A stretch of 64,000 nucleotides of DNA from Rahnella bonaserana (lineage in GTDB: Bacteria > Pseudomonadota > Gammaproteobacteria > Enterobacterales > Enterobacteriaceae). A model generated the notes under the pieces. It saw only the letters and a list, made by a program, of their open reading frames with translations, did not search any database and was not told where the DNA came from. Position numbers and translations under genes: made by a program. The stretch covers positions 1 through 64,000 of the forward strand of contig NZ_JAFMOW010000068.1 in NCBI RefSeq assembly GCF_019049675.1, read 5' to 3'. Shown here in pieces: positions 46,217-56,394 of the stretch; position 1 is the first letter of the stretch; every line of letters begins with the position of its first letter.

Positions 46217-46235
46217 CAGTTGTCAGACCAATTGA
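46217..46235 (+). promoter_or_regulatory. Candidate operator of the UxuR-like regulator
   Basis: The text CAGTTGTCAGACCAATTGA on the plus strand resembles the UxuR/ExuR palindrome AAATTGGTATACCAATTT at most positions. It lies about 28 bp before the regulator gene, so autoregulation is possible. Confidence 0.4.
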
Positions 46236-46262
46236 GTGCATGTCACAGACAGGGGCGAGAAT

Positions 46263-46994
46263 ATGCGACTTTATCAGGAAATTGGCGGCTATTTGCGCCG
46301 TGATATCCATGCCGGAAAATATTCGCCCGGCGATCGTCTTCCTCCTGAACGTGATATTGCAGAATCTTATTCCGTCAGCCGCAGCGTGGTGCGTGAAGCG
46401 CTGATCATGCTTGAGCTCGAGAAAATCGTTGAAGTGCGTAAAGGCTCAGGTGTGTATGTGCTGAATCAACCTGAAAGCACGCCGCCGGAACTGGCTGACA
46501 GCGGCTACGGTCCGTTCGAATTGCTTCAGGCGCGTCAGTTACTGGAAAGCGAGGTGGCTGCCTTTGCCGCTATGCAGGCGACAAAAACGGATATTTTGCA
46601 GATGCGCGATGCGATTGACGCCCAGCGGGATTGCATTGCCCGCGGCGTGACGGATGAAGCGGAAGATCAGCGCTTTCATGCTCTGCTGGCACAGGCATCG
46701 CAAAACAGTGTGCTGGTAAAACTGGTCGACGACCTCTGGCAAATCCGCCAGCGCAGTTCAATGTGGGAAGGGATCCATCAGCATGTGGTCGATAAAAGTT
46801 ACCATCAGATCTGGTTACAGGATCATCAGACCATTCTGCAGGCAGTTTTACGCCGTGATCCTAAGGCCGCGAAACAGGCGATGTGGCAGCATCTGGAGAA
46901 CGTAAAAGATATGCTGTTGCAGGTTTCTGACGCTGACGATCCGTCTTTTGATGGCTTCTTATTTTCGTCCGTGCCTTCAGAGCTGAATGACTGA
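46263..46994 (+). CDS. GntR/FadR-family regulator, UxuR/ExuR-like
   Basis: This 243-residue regulator has an N-terminal winged helix (YQEIGGYLRRDIHAGKYSPGDRLPPERDIAESYSVSRSVVREALIMLE) and a C-terminal FCD effector domain with YGPFELLQARQLLES and DHQTILQAVLRRDPKAAKQAMWQHLENVK. Those stretches are shared with UxuR and ExuR, the hexuronate repressors. It is convergent with yeiQ, a fructuronate-reductase-like gene, so it probably governs a hexuronate or related pathway. ATG 46263 is preferred to an earlier in-frame start that would overlap the candidate operator. Confidence 0.85.
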   Translation: MRLYQEIGGYLRRDIHAGKYSPGDRLPPERDIAESYSVSRSVVREALIMLELEKIVEVRKGSGVYVLNQPESTPPELADSGYGPFELLQARQLLESEVAAFAAMQATKTDILQMRDAIDAQRDCIARGVTDEAEDQRFHALLAQASQNSVLVKLVDDLWQIRQRSSMWEGIHQHVVDKSYHQIWLQDHQTILQAVLRRDPKAAKQAMWQHLENVKDMLLQVSDADDPSFDGFLFSSVPSELND

Positions 46995-47012
46995 GAGACA
47001 GCGCACCAATAA

Positions 47013-47036
47013 AAACGGCTGCCTGAGCAGCCGTTT
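47013..47036. terminator. Terminator between the UxuR-like gene and yeiQ
   Basis: AAACGGCTGC-CTGA-GCAGCCGTTT, with a U run on the minus strand, between convergent genes. Confidence 0.8.
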
Positions 47037-47070
47037 ATCATTTAGCGTAAAGTCGGCCAACTAAATCGAC

Positions 47071-48540
47071 TTAACCAACGTATTTAGCAACGGTTTTCTT
47101 CGCGCCGATCCTTTGCAAATCGGCATATGCGGCCTGAATAGCCTGCACCACTTTCTCTTCCTGCGGCAATTGATCACCGAAGACGCCGTTCAGCGCCAGC
47201 AGCGCTTTCACGCGTTCTTCGCCATCCGCAGTAGACGCGATGATTTCTGCCAGCGTTTCCGCCATCGGGTCTTTAATCTCAATCGGCTGACCGGCATCAT
47301 CGGTACCACCGACATAACGCATCCAGCCCGCCACGCCCAGCGCCAGCAATTCATAAGAACCGCCGTTTTTCACATGCCAGCGGATTGAATCGAGCATACG
47401 TTGCGGAAGCTTCATCGTACCGTCCATCGCGATTTGCCAGGTGCGATGTTTCAGTGCCGGATTGCTGTAACGCGCAATAAGACTGTCGGCATAGGCGGTA
47501 AGATCCACACCTTCAACGCTCAGCGTCGGCGCCTGTTCATGCAGCATCAGGTGATGCGCAGCGGCTTTATAGTTATCGTCTTCCATACAATCGTTGATGT
47601 GCTGATAACCGGCCAGATAACCCAGATAGGCGAGGAAAGAGTGACTGCCGTTCAGCATACGCAGTTTCATCTGCTCAAACGGCAGAACGTCTGACACCAT
47701 CTGCGCACCGGCTTTTTCCCAGTCCGGACGGCCTGCGACGAAGTGGTCTTCCACCACCCACTGGATGAACGGTTCACAGGCGATACCACAAGGATCCGTC
47801 ACGCCACCCAGCGCTTCGGTAATTTCTGCCAGCGTGTTTTCCGTTGCGGCAGGCACAATGCGGTCAACCATGGTGCTTGGGAAAGAGACGTTTTCAGTGA
47901 TCCATTTCGCCAGTTCCGCGGAGCGAGCTTTCGCCATACCCAGCACAGCGTTTTTAACCACCAGACCATTTTCAGGAATGTTATCACAGCATAGAACGGT
48001 GAAACCCGGCAGACCGCGTTCATGACGCAGACGCAGCGCTTCAACTAACACGCCAGGCGCGGTAGATGGCGCCTGACCACCGGCCAGATCCTGCTGAATT
48101 TTCGGGTTTTGCAGATCCAGCTCACCCGTACCCGGCTCGATGCAGTAACCTTTTTCAGTGATGGTCAGGGAAACAACCGCCACCTGAGGCTCGGTCAGTT
48201 TTTCCAGCACGGCATCAAGCCCGTCGATACCGCCGTGGACGGATTCATGAGCAGAGCCAATGATAATCGCCTGATTGCCTTCCGCCCCTTTCTCCAGCAC
48301 GGTAAACAGATGATCTTGCTGACGCAGGCTTTGTATCAACGCTTCATTACCGAAGAGGCTGATTTCGCAAATGCCCCAGTCTCCGCCCTGAAGGTTTAAG
48401 ACGCGGTTAGTGAGCAGCGCCTGGTGGGCACGGTGGAAAGCACCAAAGCCGAGATGAACGATACGGCTTTTCAGTGCATCGCGATCATAAGCAGGCAATG
48501 ACACTGCTGCGGGCAGAGACGCTGTAGCAATAGTTTTCAT
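47071..48540 (-). CDS. yeiQ: YeiQ, mannitol dehydrogenase family oxidoreductase
   Basis: This 489-residue polyol-specific long-chain dehydrogenase is related to fructuronate reductase UxuB and collinear with E. coli YeiQ: SRIVHLGFGAFHRAHQALLTNRVL (nucleotide-binding start), TITEKGYC, CDNIPENG, and the catalytic-region KLRMLNGSHSFLAYLGYLAGY. It would interconvert a hexuronate or polyol using NAD(H). It is followed by its own terminator and sits between a UxuR-like regulator and efpL. Confidence 0.9.
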   Translation of the reverse strand: MKTIATASLPAAVSLPAYDRDALKSRIVHLGFGAFHRAHQALLTNRVLNLQGGDWGICEISLFGNEALIQSLRQQDHLFTVLEKGAEGNQAIIIGSAHESVHGGIDGLDAVLEKLTEPQVAVVSLTITEKGYCIEPGTGELDLQNPKIQQDLAGGQAPSTAPGVLVEALRLRHERGLPGFTVLCCDNIPENGLVVKNAVLGMAKARSAELAKWITENVSFPSTMVDRIVPAATENTLAEITEALGGVTDPCGIACEPFIQWVVEDHFVAGRPDWEKAGAQMVSDVLPFEQMKLRMLNGSHSFLAYLGYLAGYQHINDCMEDDNYKAAAHHLMLHEQAPTLSVEGVDLTAYADSLIARYSNPALKHRTWQIAMDGTMKLPQRMLDSIRWHVKNGGSYELLALGVAGWMRYVGGTDDAGQPIEIKDPMAETLAEIIASTADGEERVKALLALNGVFGDQLPQEEKVVQAIQAAYADLQRIGAKKTVAKYVG

Positions 48541-48761
48541 GCAATACTCCAGGCAAGTCAGAAATAAATAATTGGTCAGGCCAAATTGGGGCTGTTTACC
48601 CGTCAGTTCAATTTTATGCTGGATAAAGCGACGATTTAAGCCGAAATCAGGGCTTAGAGTGTAAAGTCATATGATAGAAAGGGGAATTGGTAAGTCCGGA
48701 TGACCACTGATTTTGTGATGCAGATCGAGAGTCTGCGCATTAAAGACAAAATCAGGACAAT

Positions 48762-48788
48762 AAAAAAGGAACGCCGGAGCGTTCCTTT
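48762..48788 (-). terminator. Terminator of efpL
   Basis: AAAGGAACGC-CGGA-GCGTTCCTTT hairpin with a U run on the minus strand, 20 bp after the efpL stop. Confidence 0.85.
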
Positions 48789-48807
48789 CAGCACAAAGGG
48801 GCGCTGA

Positions 48808-49380
48808 TTAATCCGCGCGGCCCATATAACGGCGTTCTGCGATATGAATACGAATTTTATCGCCGGAGCTCAGATATTCAGGCACCTGAATGCTCAGACC
48901 GGTCGCCATGACCGCAGGTTTGGTACGGGAGCTGGCAGACGCACCTTTAATTCCCGGTGCCGTTTCAATGATTTCCAGATCCACCGTCTGTGGCATTTCC
49001 AGCGCCAGCAACTGGCTGTCGAGCGTCAGAACCTGCATGCCCTGTAAACCCTCTTCAGGAATGAACAGCAGTTCTTCTTCGATCTGCGCCTTATTGAAGG
49101 TGTATGGCGTAAAGTCTTCATCATCCATAAAGACGTATTCGTCGCCATCGACGTAAGAGAAGTTCACTTTACGACGCGTCAGGCTGACAGTATCGAGGAT
49201 ATCGTCGCCTTTGAAGCGTTCTTCTACTTTGCCGCCAGTACGTACATCAGCGAAACGCATTTTGTACAAGGTGCTGGCACCACGGGCGCTTGGGCTCTGA
49301 ACATCAATATCTTTAACCAGCAGCAATTTGCCGTCGTAGTTCACAACGAAGCCGCGTTTAATTTCGTTAGCACGTGCCAT
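48808..49380 (-). CDS. efpL: EfpL (YeiP), elongation factor P-like protein
   Basis: This 190-residue EF-P paralogue has three beta-barrel domains. The tip loop of domain I reads SPSARGAS with Arg33 where EF-P has a modified Lys, the mark of the YeiP/EfpL group. It relieves ribosome stalling at proline and some other motifs. The C-terminal domain ([20 protein letters not shown]) is conserved. It sits between yeiQ and yeiW, as in E. coli. Confidence 0.94.
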   Translation of the reverse strand: MARANEIKRGFVVNYDGKLLLVKDIDVQSPSARGASTLYKMRFADVRTGGKVEERFKGDDILDTVSLTRRKVNFSYVDGDEYVFMDDEDFTPYTFNKAQIEEELLFIPEEGLQGMQVLTLDSQLLALEMPQTVDLEIIETAPGIKGASASSRTKPAVMATGLSIQVPEYLSSGDKIRIHIAERRYMGRAD

Positions 49381-49625
49381 ATAAATAACCTGTCAGCAGA
49401 GAGATAAATAATTTGCGACACGTTACCCGCGCCGCTGATTTCAGGCAAGCAGATAGCGTAAAAAGAGTCGTGAAAACGCCGCTTTATGACGCATTTTTTG
49501 CATGTGTTCTGCCTGCGTGAAAAATGTTCGGTATAGCCTGTTAAAGGATAGTAAATATTTCGCTGGTGGCGCATAACGCCGCCTGCTATTGTCGCGCCTC
49601 AAAATGAGGCCTGAGGAGGCTGTTA

Positions 49626-49880
49626 ATGGACTGTCGTACCGATTGCGGAGCCTGTTGCATAGCGCCTTCGATTTCCAGCCCGATACCCGGAATGCCTGAC
49701 GGAAAACCGGCGAATACCCGTTGCGTGCAACTAGCCGATAATTTCATGTGCAAGATTTTCACCTCGCCGCTGCGTCCGAAAGTTTGCGCCAGCCTGCAGG
49801 CCAGCCGCGAAATGTGTTTTACCCATCGCGACCAGGCGCTGACTTATCTGATTAAACTTGAAGCGGATACTGCGCCTTAA
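49626..49880 (+). CDS. yeiW: YeiW, small Cys-rich YkgJ-type metal-binding protein
   Basis: This 84-residue UPF0153 protein has the N-terminal Cys cluster [16 protein letters not shown] and further Cys in [14 protein letters not shown] and CASLQ, suited to zinc or iron binding. Ribosome site GAGGAGG is strong, and a CCTCA-AAA-TGAGG hairpin lies just before it. Its stop codon overlaps that of convergent setB through a shared TTAA (49877-49880). Function is unknown. Confidence 0.88.
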   Translation: MDCRTDCGACCIAPSISSPIPGMPDGKPANTRCVQLADNFMCKIFTSPLRPKVCASLQASREMCFTHRDQALTYLIKLEADTAP

Positions 49881-51091
49881 ACGACGGCTTCCGCTGTTTC
49901 TTCCGCCGGTTTATCGACGTTTTTCACATTCCAGATACACAACACTGAACCCACCACCATCGCCAGCGCGGCATAAAACACGGCATGGTAGGTCCAGAAC
50001 TGCGCAATCACCCCCGCCAGAGAGCCAGCCAGGATCCAGCCCGCACGCGTGGAGTTGGTGAACAGCGTGGTTGCCGCACCGGCTTGTCCCGGCATCAGAT
50101 CCTGAAAATACAGCATGCCGATCCCGGCCAGAATGCCGATGAAAATCGCGTTCAGCAGCTGTAAAGCAATCAGCATGGCTGCGCCGGTGGTAAACAGAAT
50201 GCAGCCATAAAAAATCACCCCTGCGACTACCGCAAACCGCATCAGAAAGCGTTTCCCCAGCTGTTTAGCCAGATATCCGGCAATCAGCATGGTCGGAATT
50301 TCCAGACATGCCGCACTGCCCATCAGTACGCCCGCCAGTTTTTCCGGCAGACCTAATTCACGCACCACATACAGCGGCATATTGATGAGATAAATACTGT
50401 TGGCTGCCCACATCAGTGAACAGGCGATGAAAAGCATCAGCGTATCGCGACGGTTGCGGCGGGGCGCCTCCAGCGTAGCCGTGGTTTTGATGTGCGCTTT
50501 AGGCATGGAGGGCAGGAATATATACACCATCACCCCGCAAAGCAGGAACGCCAGCGTGGCGGCGCAATACATGAAGGTAAAACCAAAGCCCATCGACAGG
50601 GCGAAGGCCAGCGGCGGGCCGACGACCCAGGCCAGCGAAACCTGTGCACGCAGAATAGAACTGAACATGACGGCTTCACGGCCGGTCTTTTCAGAATGCT
50701 CACGCGCCAGAGCGAACATCTGCGGGTTGGCGGTGGAACCGAAACTCGACAGCAGCACGCCGATAAACAGCAGGATGAAGTAATTGCGGTTAAAGGCGAA
50801 CAGCACACACGCCAGCGCGCCCAGAATGCAGCAATACAGGATCAGCGTTTTGCGGTCACCACGTTTATCGGACCACGTCGCCAGCAACTGGCTGACGAAA
50901 ATACCGATCACCGCACTGCCGGTGAAGAAAATCCCGACCATGAACGGACTGACGTGAACCTGAGATGTCAGGAACAGACTCAGCGTTGGCGTCTGCAAAG
51001 CGCCGGCGATGCCGGTCAGAAAAGCGATGATCAGAAAAGCAGTCGACGTCATGTCGGGTAAACGGCGGGCTGACGTTGTAGAAATTCGCAT
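49877..51091 (-). CDS. setB: SetB, sugar efflux transporter
   Basis: This 404-residue major facilitator protein with 12 helices is closest to E. coli SetB (lactose/glucose efflux): [53 protein letters not shown] and [24 protein letters not shown] are hallmark segments. It is divergent from fruB, as in E. coli. The 462-bp gap between them (51092-51553) holds the Cra boxes and no gene I can support. Confidence 0.93.
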   Translation of the reverse strand: MRISTTSARRLPDMTSTAFLIIAFLTGIAGALQTPTLSLFLTSQVHVSPFMVGIFFTGSAVIGIFVSQLLATWSDKRGDRKTLILYCCILGALACVLFAFNRNYFILLFIGVLLSSFGSTANPQMFALAREHSEKTGREAVMFSSILRAQVSLAWVVGPPLAFALSMGFGFTFMYCAATLAFLLCGVMVYIFLPSMPKAHIKTTATLEAPRRNRRDTLMLFIACSLMWAANSIYLINMPLYVVRELGLPEKLAGVLMGSAACLEIPTMLIAGYLAKQLGKRFLMRFAVVAGVIFYGCILFTTGAAMLIALQLLNAIFIGILAGIGMLYFQDLMPGQAGAATTLFTNSTRAGWILAGSLAGVIAQFWTYHAVFYAALAMVVGSVLCIWNVKNVDKPAEETAEAVV

Positions 51092-51451
51092 TAGCTATGT
51101 GGACCAGAAGTAGGGAAGGGGACGAAATTTGCGCGAATGTTACGTCAGTTTAAAAAAAACAAAAACAGGTTTTGATCATCAAAAATGTAAACCGGAGTGA
51201 ATTTGCCATACTGAATAATAAAACCGCACTTTGTGTCAAAAACAACCAGACGAGGTTTCTGAGATCCACCCAAACAGTCATCACAAACCAGGTTCAGCTT
51301 ACGTCAGCTTTTCGCGTCAGCCTGACTTCAGCATTTGAGTTAAATCATTCGTTTCGGAACGTGTTTAGAAAGGAAACTGTGCGTAGCATCAAAAAATTGT
51401 CACGCAAAATCAGGGAAAGCTTGATTTAAAAACAGCCCCGATTGAGACTTC

Positions 51452-51466
51452 CTGAAACGTTTCAGC
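51452..51466 (+). promoter_or_regulatory. Cra (FruR) operator 1 of fruBKA
   Basis: CTGAAACGTTTCAGC, a near-perfect Cra palindrome about 90 bp before fruB. Cra represses fruBKA until fructose 1-phosphate relieves it in E. coli. Confidence 0.88.
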
Positions 51467-51517
51467 GTTGTCAGCTTTTCTCCTGAAATCTGACGGCGCT
51501 CCTTTTTTCTCAGTAAA

Positions 51518-51533
51518 GCTGAAACGATTCAAT
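51518..51533 (+). promoter_or_regulatory. Cra (FruR) operator 2 of fruBKA
   Basis: GCTGAAACGATTCAAT matches the Cra consensus and lies about 20 bp before the fruB start. The two-operator layout parallels E. coli fruB. Confidence 0.88.
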
Positions 51534-51553
51534 TTCAGCAGGAGAGGAGAATT

Positions 51554-52684
51554 ATGTTCCAACTGTCACAGCAAGATATTCATCTCGGTGCGGCTGCCAG
51601 CGATAAGCAGGAAGCAATTCGCCAGGTTGCAGCAGCACTGACACAGGCCGGTCGCGTCAGCGAAGGCTATGTAGACGGCATGCTAGCGCGTGAACTACAA
51701 ACCTCCACTTATTTGGGTAACGGCATCGCGATTCCTCACGGCACTACCGATACCCGTGATCTGGTGCTCGATACCGGCGTGCAAGTTTTCCAGTTCCCGC
51801 AGGGGATTGCGTGGGGCGAAGGCCAGACCGCGTATGTGGTTATCGGTATCGCAGCGCGTTCTGACGAACATCTCGGTTTGCTGCGTCAGCTCACGCACGT
51901 CTTAAGTGACGACAGCGTCGCAGAGCGTCTGGCAAAAACAGATTCAGCAGAAGAATTACGCAGTTTGCTGATGGGCGAAAAAAATGCCGCTGAATTCCTG
52001 TTTGATACTCAGCTGATCGCCGTTGATGTGGCTGCCGAAAACCTGATCACCTTACAGGCGCTGAACGCGGGTCGTCTGAAAGAGATTGGCGCAGTGGATA
52101 CCGCTTTTGTCAGCGACGTTATCAGCCGTAAACCGCTGAACCTCGGGCAGGGCATCTGGCTGAGTGACAGCACCGAAGGCAACCTGAAAAGTGCAGCAAC
52201 GGTAAGCCGTGCGCAGCAGGCCTTTGACCTCGATGGGGAAAAAGTCTCCATGCTGCTGACGATTTCAGTCGCAGATGACCAGCCGCTCAATGTGCTGAAT
52301 TACCTCAGTGATTTGCTGATAGCGAATAAAGCTGAACGCTTGCTGACGGCTGATCCTGTGGGTGTGCTGGCATTGCTGACCAGCGAAGTCGAAGAACAAG
52401 CCAACGTGCTGACTGCAGAATATGTTGTCCGTAACGAGCACGGTTTGCATGCCCGTCCGGGTACAGCTTTAGTGAACGTTATCAAACAGTTCAGCAGCGA
52501 AATCACCGTGACGAATCTTGATGGCAGCGGTAAACCTGCCAACGGCCGCAGCCTGATGAAAGTCGTGGCGCTGGGCGTGAAAAAAGGTCATCACCTGCGC
52601 TTTACCGCCAAAGGTGAAGATGCGGAACTGGCACTGAAAACCATCGGTGAAGCTATTTCTGAAGGTCTTGGGGAGGGCGCATGA
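51554..52684 (+). CDS. fruB: FruB, fructose PTS IIA-HPr fusion (FPr)
   Basis: This 376-residue diphosphoryl transfer protein has an N-terminal EIIA-fructose domain with phospho-His62 ([11 protein letters not shown]), a central modulator domain, and a C-terminal HPr-like domain with phospho-His299 ([14 protein letters not shown]). It passes phosphate from enzyme I to FruA. AGGAG precedes the ATG, and its stop overlaps the fruK start by four bases. Confidence 0.95.
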   Translation: MFQLSQQDIHLGAAASDKQEAIRQVAAALTQAGRVSEGYVDGMLARELQTSTYLGNGIAIPHGTTDTRDLVLDTGVQVFQFPQGIAWGEGQTAYVVIGIAARSDEHLGLLRQLTHVLSDDSVAERLAKTDSAEELRSLLMGEKNAAEFLFDTQLIAVDVAAENLITLQALNAGRLKEIGAVDTAFVSDVISRKPLNLGQGIWLSDSTEGNLKSAATVSRAQQAFDLDGEKVSMLLTISVADDQPLNVLNYLSDLLIANKAERLLTADPVGVLALLTSEVEEQANVLTAEYVVRNEHGLHARPGTALVNVIKQFSSEITVTNLDGSGKPANGRSLMKVVALGVKKGHHLRFTAKGEDAELALKTIGEAISEGLGEGA

Positions 52685-53616
52685 GCCGCAGAGTCGCCAC
52701 AATTACATTAAACCCTGCGTACGATTTAGTCGGCTATGTGCCGGAAATCGAACGCGGTGAAGTCAATCTGGTGCAAACCACCGGTCTGCACGCCGCCGGT
52801 AAAGGCATTAACGTTGCGAAAGTGCTGAAAGATCTCGGTATCGACGTCACCGTGGGTGGTTTCCTCGGTAAAGAAAATCAGGACGGCTTCCAGTTGCTGT
52901 TCAGCGACCTGGGCATTGCGAACCGCTTCCAGGTGGTGAATGGCCGCACCCGCATCAACGTCAAACTGACCGAAAAAGACGGCGAAGTCAGCGACTTCAA
53001 CTTCTCCGGTTTTAACGTGACCCCTGCCGACTGGGAACGCTTCGTGACGGATTCCCTGTCGTGGCTGGGTCAGTTCGACATGGTTGCCGTCAGTGGCAGC
53101 CTGCCCGCGGGCGTTGATCCTGACGCGTTCACCGACTGGATGAAACGTCTGCGTGCGCAGTGTCCGTGCATCATTTTTGACAGCAGCCGTGAAGCGCTGG
53201 TTGCTGGTCTGAAAGCCGCCCCGTGGCTGGTGAAACCAAACCGTCGCGAACTGGAAATCTGGGCCGGCCGTAAATTGCCGGAACTGAGCGATGTGGTAGA
53301 AGCAGCACATGCCTTGCGTGATCAGGGTATCGCCCACGTGGTGATTTCACTGGGCGCTGAAGGCGCATTGTGGGTTAACGCATCTGGTGCGTGGATTGCC
53401 AAACCGCCAGCCTGTGAAGTTGTCAGCACCGTGGGTGCTGGTGATTCCATGGTCGGTGGCCTGATCTACGGCTTGCTGATGCGCGAATCCAGTGAACATA
53501 CGCTACGACTGGCAACGGCTGTTGCCGCGCTGGCTGTCAGCCAGAGTAATGTCGGTGTCACCGATCGTCCGCAGCTCGCGGCGATGATGGCCCGTGTTGA
53601 CCTGAAACCCTTTTAA
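52681..53616 (+). CDS. fruK: FruK, 1-phosphofructokinase
   Basis: This 311-residue PfkB-family sugar kinase converts fructose 1-phosphate to fructose 1,6-bisphosphate. N-terminal [13 protein letters not shown], the Gly-rich [16 protein letters not shown] and the PfkB signature [12 protein letters not shown] with the catalytic Asp are visible. Its ATG overlaps the fruB stop (ATGA), and fruA follows at 15 bp. Confidence 0.95.
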   Translation: MSRRVATITLNPAYDLVGYVPEIERGEVNLVQTTGLHAAGKGINVAKVLKDLGIDVTVGGFLGKENQDGFQLLFSDLGIANRFQVVNGRTRINVKLTEKDGEVSDFNFSGFNVTPADWERFVTDSLSWLGQFDMVAVSGSLPAGVDPDAFTDWMKRLRAQCPCIIFDSSREALVAGLKAAPWLVKPNRRELEIWAGRKLPELSDVVEAAHALRDQGIAHVVISLGAEGALWVNASGAWIAKPPACEVVSTVGAGDSMVGGLIYGLLMRESSEHTLRLATAVAALAVSQSNVGVTDRPQLAAMMARVDLKPF

Positions 53617-53631
53617 TCCGCAGGAGGCAGA

Positions 53632-55332
53632 ATGAAAACGCTGCTGATGATAGACAGTTCGCTCGGACAGGCTCGCAGCCATCTGGCGAAAAATTTGCTT
53701 GCTGCCGCTGCTGTGAAAGCAGGGCATCAGGTCGTTGAACAGGCTGCTGACGCTGAAGTCGTTATTGTTGCCGGTGAAACGGTGCCAAACGACGCCGCCT
53801 TGGCGGGCAAAAATATTTATACCGGTGATGTGGCCGATGCCGTGCGTGATCCGCAGGCCTTCCTGCAACGTGCGCTGACCGAAGCCAAACCTTATGTTGC
53901 CCCGGTGGCAACGGCTGTCACTGCTCCGGCTGCTGGCGGTCCAAAACGTATTGTGGCGATAACGGCGTGTCCGACCGGTGTTGCGCACACCTTCATGGCT
54001 GCTGAAGCCATTGAAAGTGAAGCGAAAAAACGTGGCTGGTGGGTAAAAGTTGAAACCCGCGGTTCCGTGGGTGCTGGCAATGCCATCACACCTGAAGAAG
54101 TGGCAGCAGCGGATCTGGTCATAGTCGCGGCAGATATCGAAGTGGATCTGGCGAAATTTGCCGGTAAGCCTATGTATCGCACTTCTACGGGTCTGGCGCT
54201 GAAAAAAACCAAGCAGGAACTGGATAAAGCACTGGTTGAAGCTGAAGTCTATGAGCCGAAATCTCAGGGTGCAGCAACAGGTGCGAAGAAAAAAGAAGCG
54301 GGCGGCACTGGGCCATACCGTCACCTGCTGACCGGCGTATCTTATATGCTGCCAATGGTGGTGGCGGGCGGTTTGTGTATCGCGCTTTCGTTCGTGTTCG
54401 GTATCAAAGCCTTTGAAGTGAAGGGCACGCTGGCGGCGGCATTGATGCAAATCGGTGGTGGTTCAGCCTTTGCTCTGATGGTGCCTGTACTGGCGGGCTT
54501 CATTGCCTTCTCCATCGCTGACCGTCCGGGTCTGACGCCGGGTCTTATCGGCGGTATGCTGGCAGTGAGTACGGGTGCAGGGTTCCTGGGGGGTATCATC
54601 GCTGGTTTCCTGGCAGGTTATGTGGCGAAAGCCATCAGCGGCAAGCTGAAATTACCGCAAAGTATGGAAGCCCTGAAACCTATCCTGATCATTCCCCTGG
54701 TCGCGAGCCTGATCACCGGCCTGGTGATGATTTATATCGTCGGTACGCCGGTCGCTAAAATCATGGTTGGCCTGACTAACTGGTTGCAATCTTTGGGTAC
54801 GGCGAACGCGGTTCTGCTCGGCGCGATCCTCGGTGCGATGATGTGTACCGATATGGGCGGCCCGGTCAACAAAGCCTCTTACGCCTTCGGCGTGGCATTA
54901 CTGAGTTCTTCAGTGTATGGCCCGATGGCTGCCATCATGGCTGCCGGTATGGTACCGCCGCTGGCAATGGGTCTGGCAACGATTCTGGCGAGTAAGAAGT
55001 TCGAGCAGGGCGAGCGCGAAGGTGGCAAAGCTGCCATGGTACTGGGTCTGTGCTTCATTACTGAAGGTGCCATTCCGTTTGCGGCCCGTGACCCGATGCG
55101 TGTTCTGCCATGCTGTATCGCGGGTGGCGCACTGACCGGTGCTCTGTCGATGGCCTTCCATGCACAACTGATGGCGCCACACGGCGGTCTGTTCGTGCTG
55201 TTAATCCCGGGTGCAATCACTCCAATCCTGGGTTATCTGGTAGCGATTATCGCGGGTACCGTCCTGGCCGGTGGTGCTTATGCGATTTTGAAACGTTCAG
55301 ATGCCGCGTTAGCTGCGAAAGCCGCTGCATAA
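53632..55332 (+). CDS. fruA: FruA, fructose PTS EIIB'BC component
   Basis: This 566-residue membrane protein has a degenerate IIB' domain (1-90), the IIB domain with phospho-Cys113 (ITACPTGVAHTFMAAEAIE) and the IIC transport domain (from about 225) with about nine helices and GAILGAMMCTDMGGPVNK. It imports fructose as fructose 1-phosphate. A strong terminator follows. In E. coli, psu genes come next; here nfo is the direct convergent neighbour. Confidence 0.95.
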   Translation: MKTLLMIDSSLGQARSHLAKNLLAAAAVKAGHQVVEQAADAEVVIVAGETVPNDAALAGKNIYTGDVADAVRDPQAFLQRALTEAKPYVAPVATAVTAPAAGGPKRIVAITACPTGVAHTFMAAEAIESEAKKRGWWVKVETRGSVGAGNAITPEEVAAADLVIVAADIEVDLAKFAGKPMYRTSTGLALKKTKQELDKALVEAEVYEPKSQGAATGAKKKEAGGTGPYRHLLTGVSYMLPMVVAGGLCIALSFVFGIKAFEVKGTLAAALMQIGGGSAFALMVPVLAGFIAFSIADRPGLTPGLIGGMLAVSTGAGFLGGIIAGFLAGYVAKAISGKLKLPQSMEALKPILIIPLVASLITGLVMIYIVGTPVAKIMVGLTNWLQSLGTANAVLLGAILGAMMCTDMGGPVNKASYAFGVALLSSSVYGPMAAIMAAGMVPPLAMGLATILASKKFEQGEREGGKAAMVLGLCFITEGAIPFAARDPMRVLPCCIAGGALTGALSMAFHAQLMAPHGGLFVLLIPGAITPILGYLVAIIAGTVLAGGAYAILKRSDAALAAKAAA

Positions 55333-55353
55333 TCAGCAGGCTGTAAATAACAG

Positions 55354-55386
55354 AAAGGCGCGACATGTGAATGTCGCGCCTTTTTT
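55354..55386 (+). terminator. Terminator of fruBKA
   Basis: AAAGGCGCGACAT-GTGA-ATGTCGCGCC stem followed by a T run, 21 bp after the fruA stop. Confidence 0.9.
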
Positions 55387-55390
55387 ATTG

Positions 55391-55414
55391 CGCCACCCTT
55401 CGCAGGGGAGGGAG
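55391..55414. repeat. GC-rich palindromic repeat (partial copy d)
   Basis: A short CCTTCGCAGGGGAGG-type segment resembles the repeats at 1-34 and 25855-25981, between convergent fruA and nfo. Confidence 0.4.
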
Positions 55415-55437
55415 CCGACCGGAATTTACTGTAAAAA

Positions 55438-56304
55438 CTACGCGGCGGCTTCGTCATTCTCCGACTTCTGCTGCGCTTTCAGCCAGGCGATTTCATCTTT
55501 CCAGATATCAGGGTTGACCGTTTCGAGGATCATCGGGATGCCATCGAAACGGGCATCTTTCATCATCCAGCTGAACACGGTATTGCCGATATTCCCTTCA
55601 CCGAGGCTGTGATGGCGGTCAACGCGGCTGTTGAATTCGCTTTTCGCATCGTTGAGGTGCATACCGCGCAGGTATTTAAAGCCCACGACATCTTCAAAGT
55701 GCTTAAAGGTTTTCTCACATTCTTCTGCCGTACGCAGGTCGTAACCGGCTGCAAACGCGTGACAGGTATCGATGCACACGCCCACGCGGCTTTTGTCTTC
55801 CACGCCGTCGATAATTTTCGCCAGATGTTCAAAGCGGAAACCGAGGTTACTGCCCTGACCAGCGGTGTTTTCGATAACGGCAGTGACGCCTTTGGTTTTA
55901 TCCAGCGCAATGTTAAGGGATTCAGAAATTCGCTCGAGGCATTTGTCTTCCTCGATTTGCATCAGATGGCTGCCAGGATGGAAATTCAGCAGCGACAGAC
56001 CTAACTGCTCGCAGCGCTGTAATTCATCAAGGAAAGCTTCGCGGGATTTTTCCAGCGCTTCCGTCACCGGATGTCCGAGATTAATCAGATAGCTGTCGTG
56101 CGGTAAAATCTGGTTGCTCTTGTAGCCGTATTTTTCGCAGGCTAGTTTGAATTTTTCAATCACATCTTCCGGCAAAGGTGCTGCTTTCCACTGACGCTGA
56201 TTCTTGGTGAAAAGCGCAAAAGCCGTGGCTTCCAGCTCATGTGCCCGCAATACCGCCTGATCGACACCACCGGCTGCACTGACGTGTGCTCCCACAAACT
56301 TCAT
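55438..56304 (-). CDS. nfo: Endonuclease IV
   Basis: This 288-residue AP endonuclease has a TIM-barrel fold with three zinc ions. [54 protein letters not shown] and [24 protein letters not shown] carry the metal ligands. It cuts DNA 5' of abasic sites and is part of the oxidative-stress response in E. coli. It lies downstream of yeiH on the same strand, as in E. coli. Confidence 0.95.
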   Translation of the reverse strand: MKFVGAHVSAAGGVDQAVLRAHELEATAFALFTKNQRQWKAAPLPEDVIEKFKLACEKYGYKSNQILPHDSYLINLGHPVTEALEKSREAFLDELQRCEQLGLSLLNFHPGSHLMQIEEDKCLERISESLNIALDKTKGVTAVIENTAGQGSNLGFRFEHLAKIIDGVEDKSRVGVCIDTCHAFAAGYDLRTAEECEKTFKHFEDVVGFKYLRGMHLNDAKSEFNSRVDRHHSLGEGNIGNTVFSWMMKDARFDGIPMILETVNPDIWKDEIAWLKAQQKSENDEAAA

Positions 56305-56394
56305 TTTTGCTCCTCAGTTATTCATCGCGTTTATGGACGAATGATAGCGCCTCCGGACAGGAGGCGCAGCATCGGAGTGTCAAAAGCCGCAACA

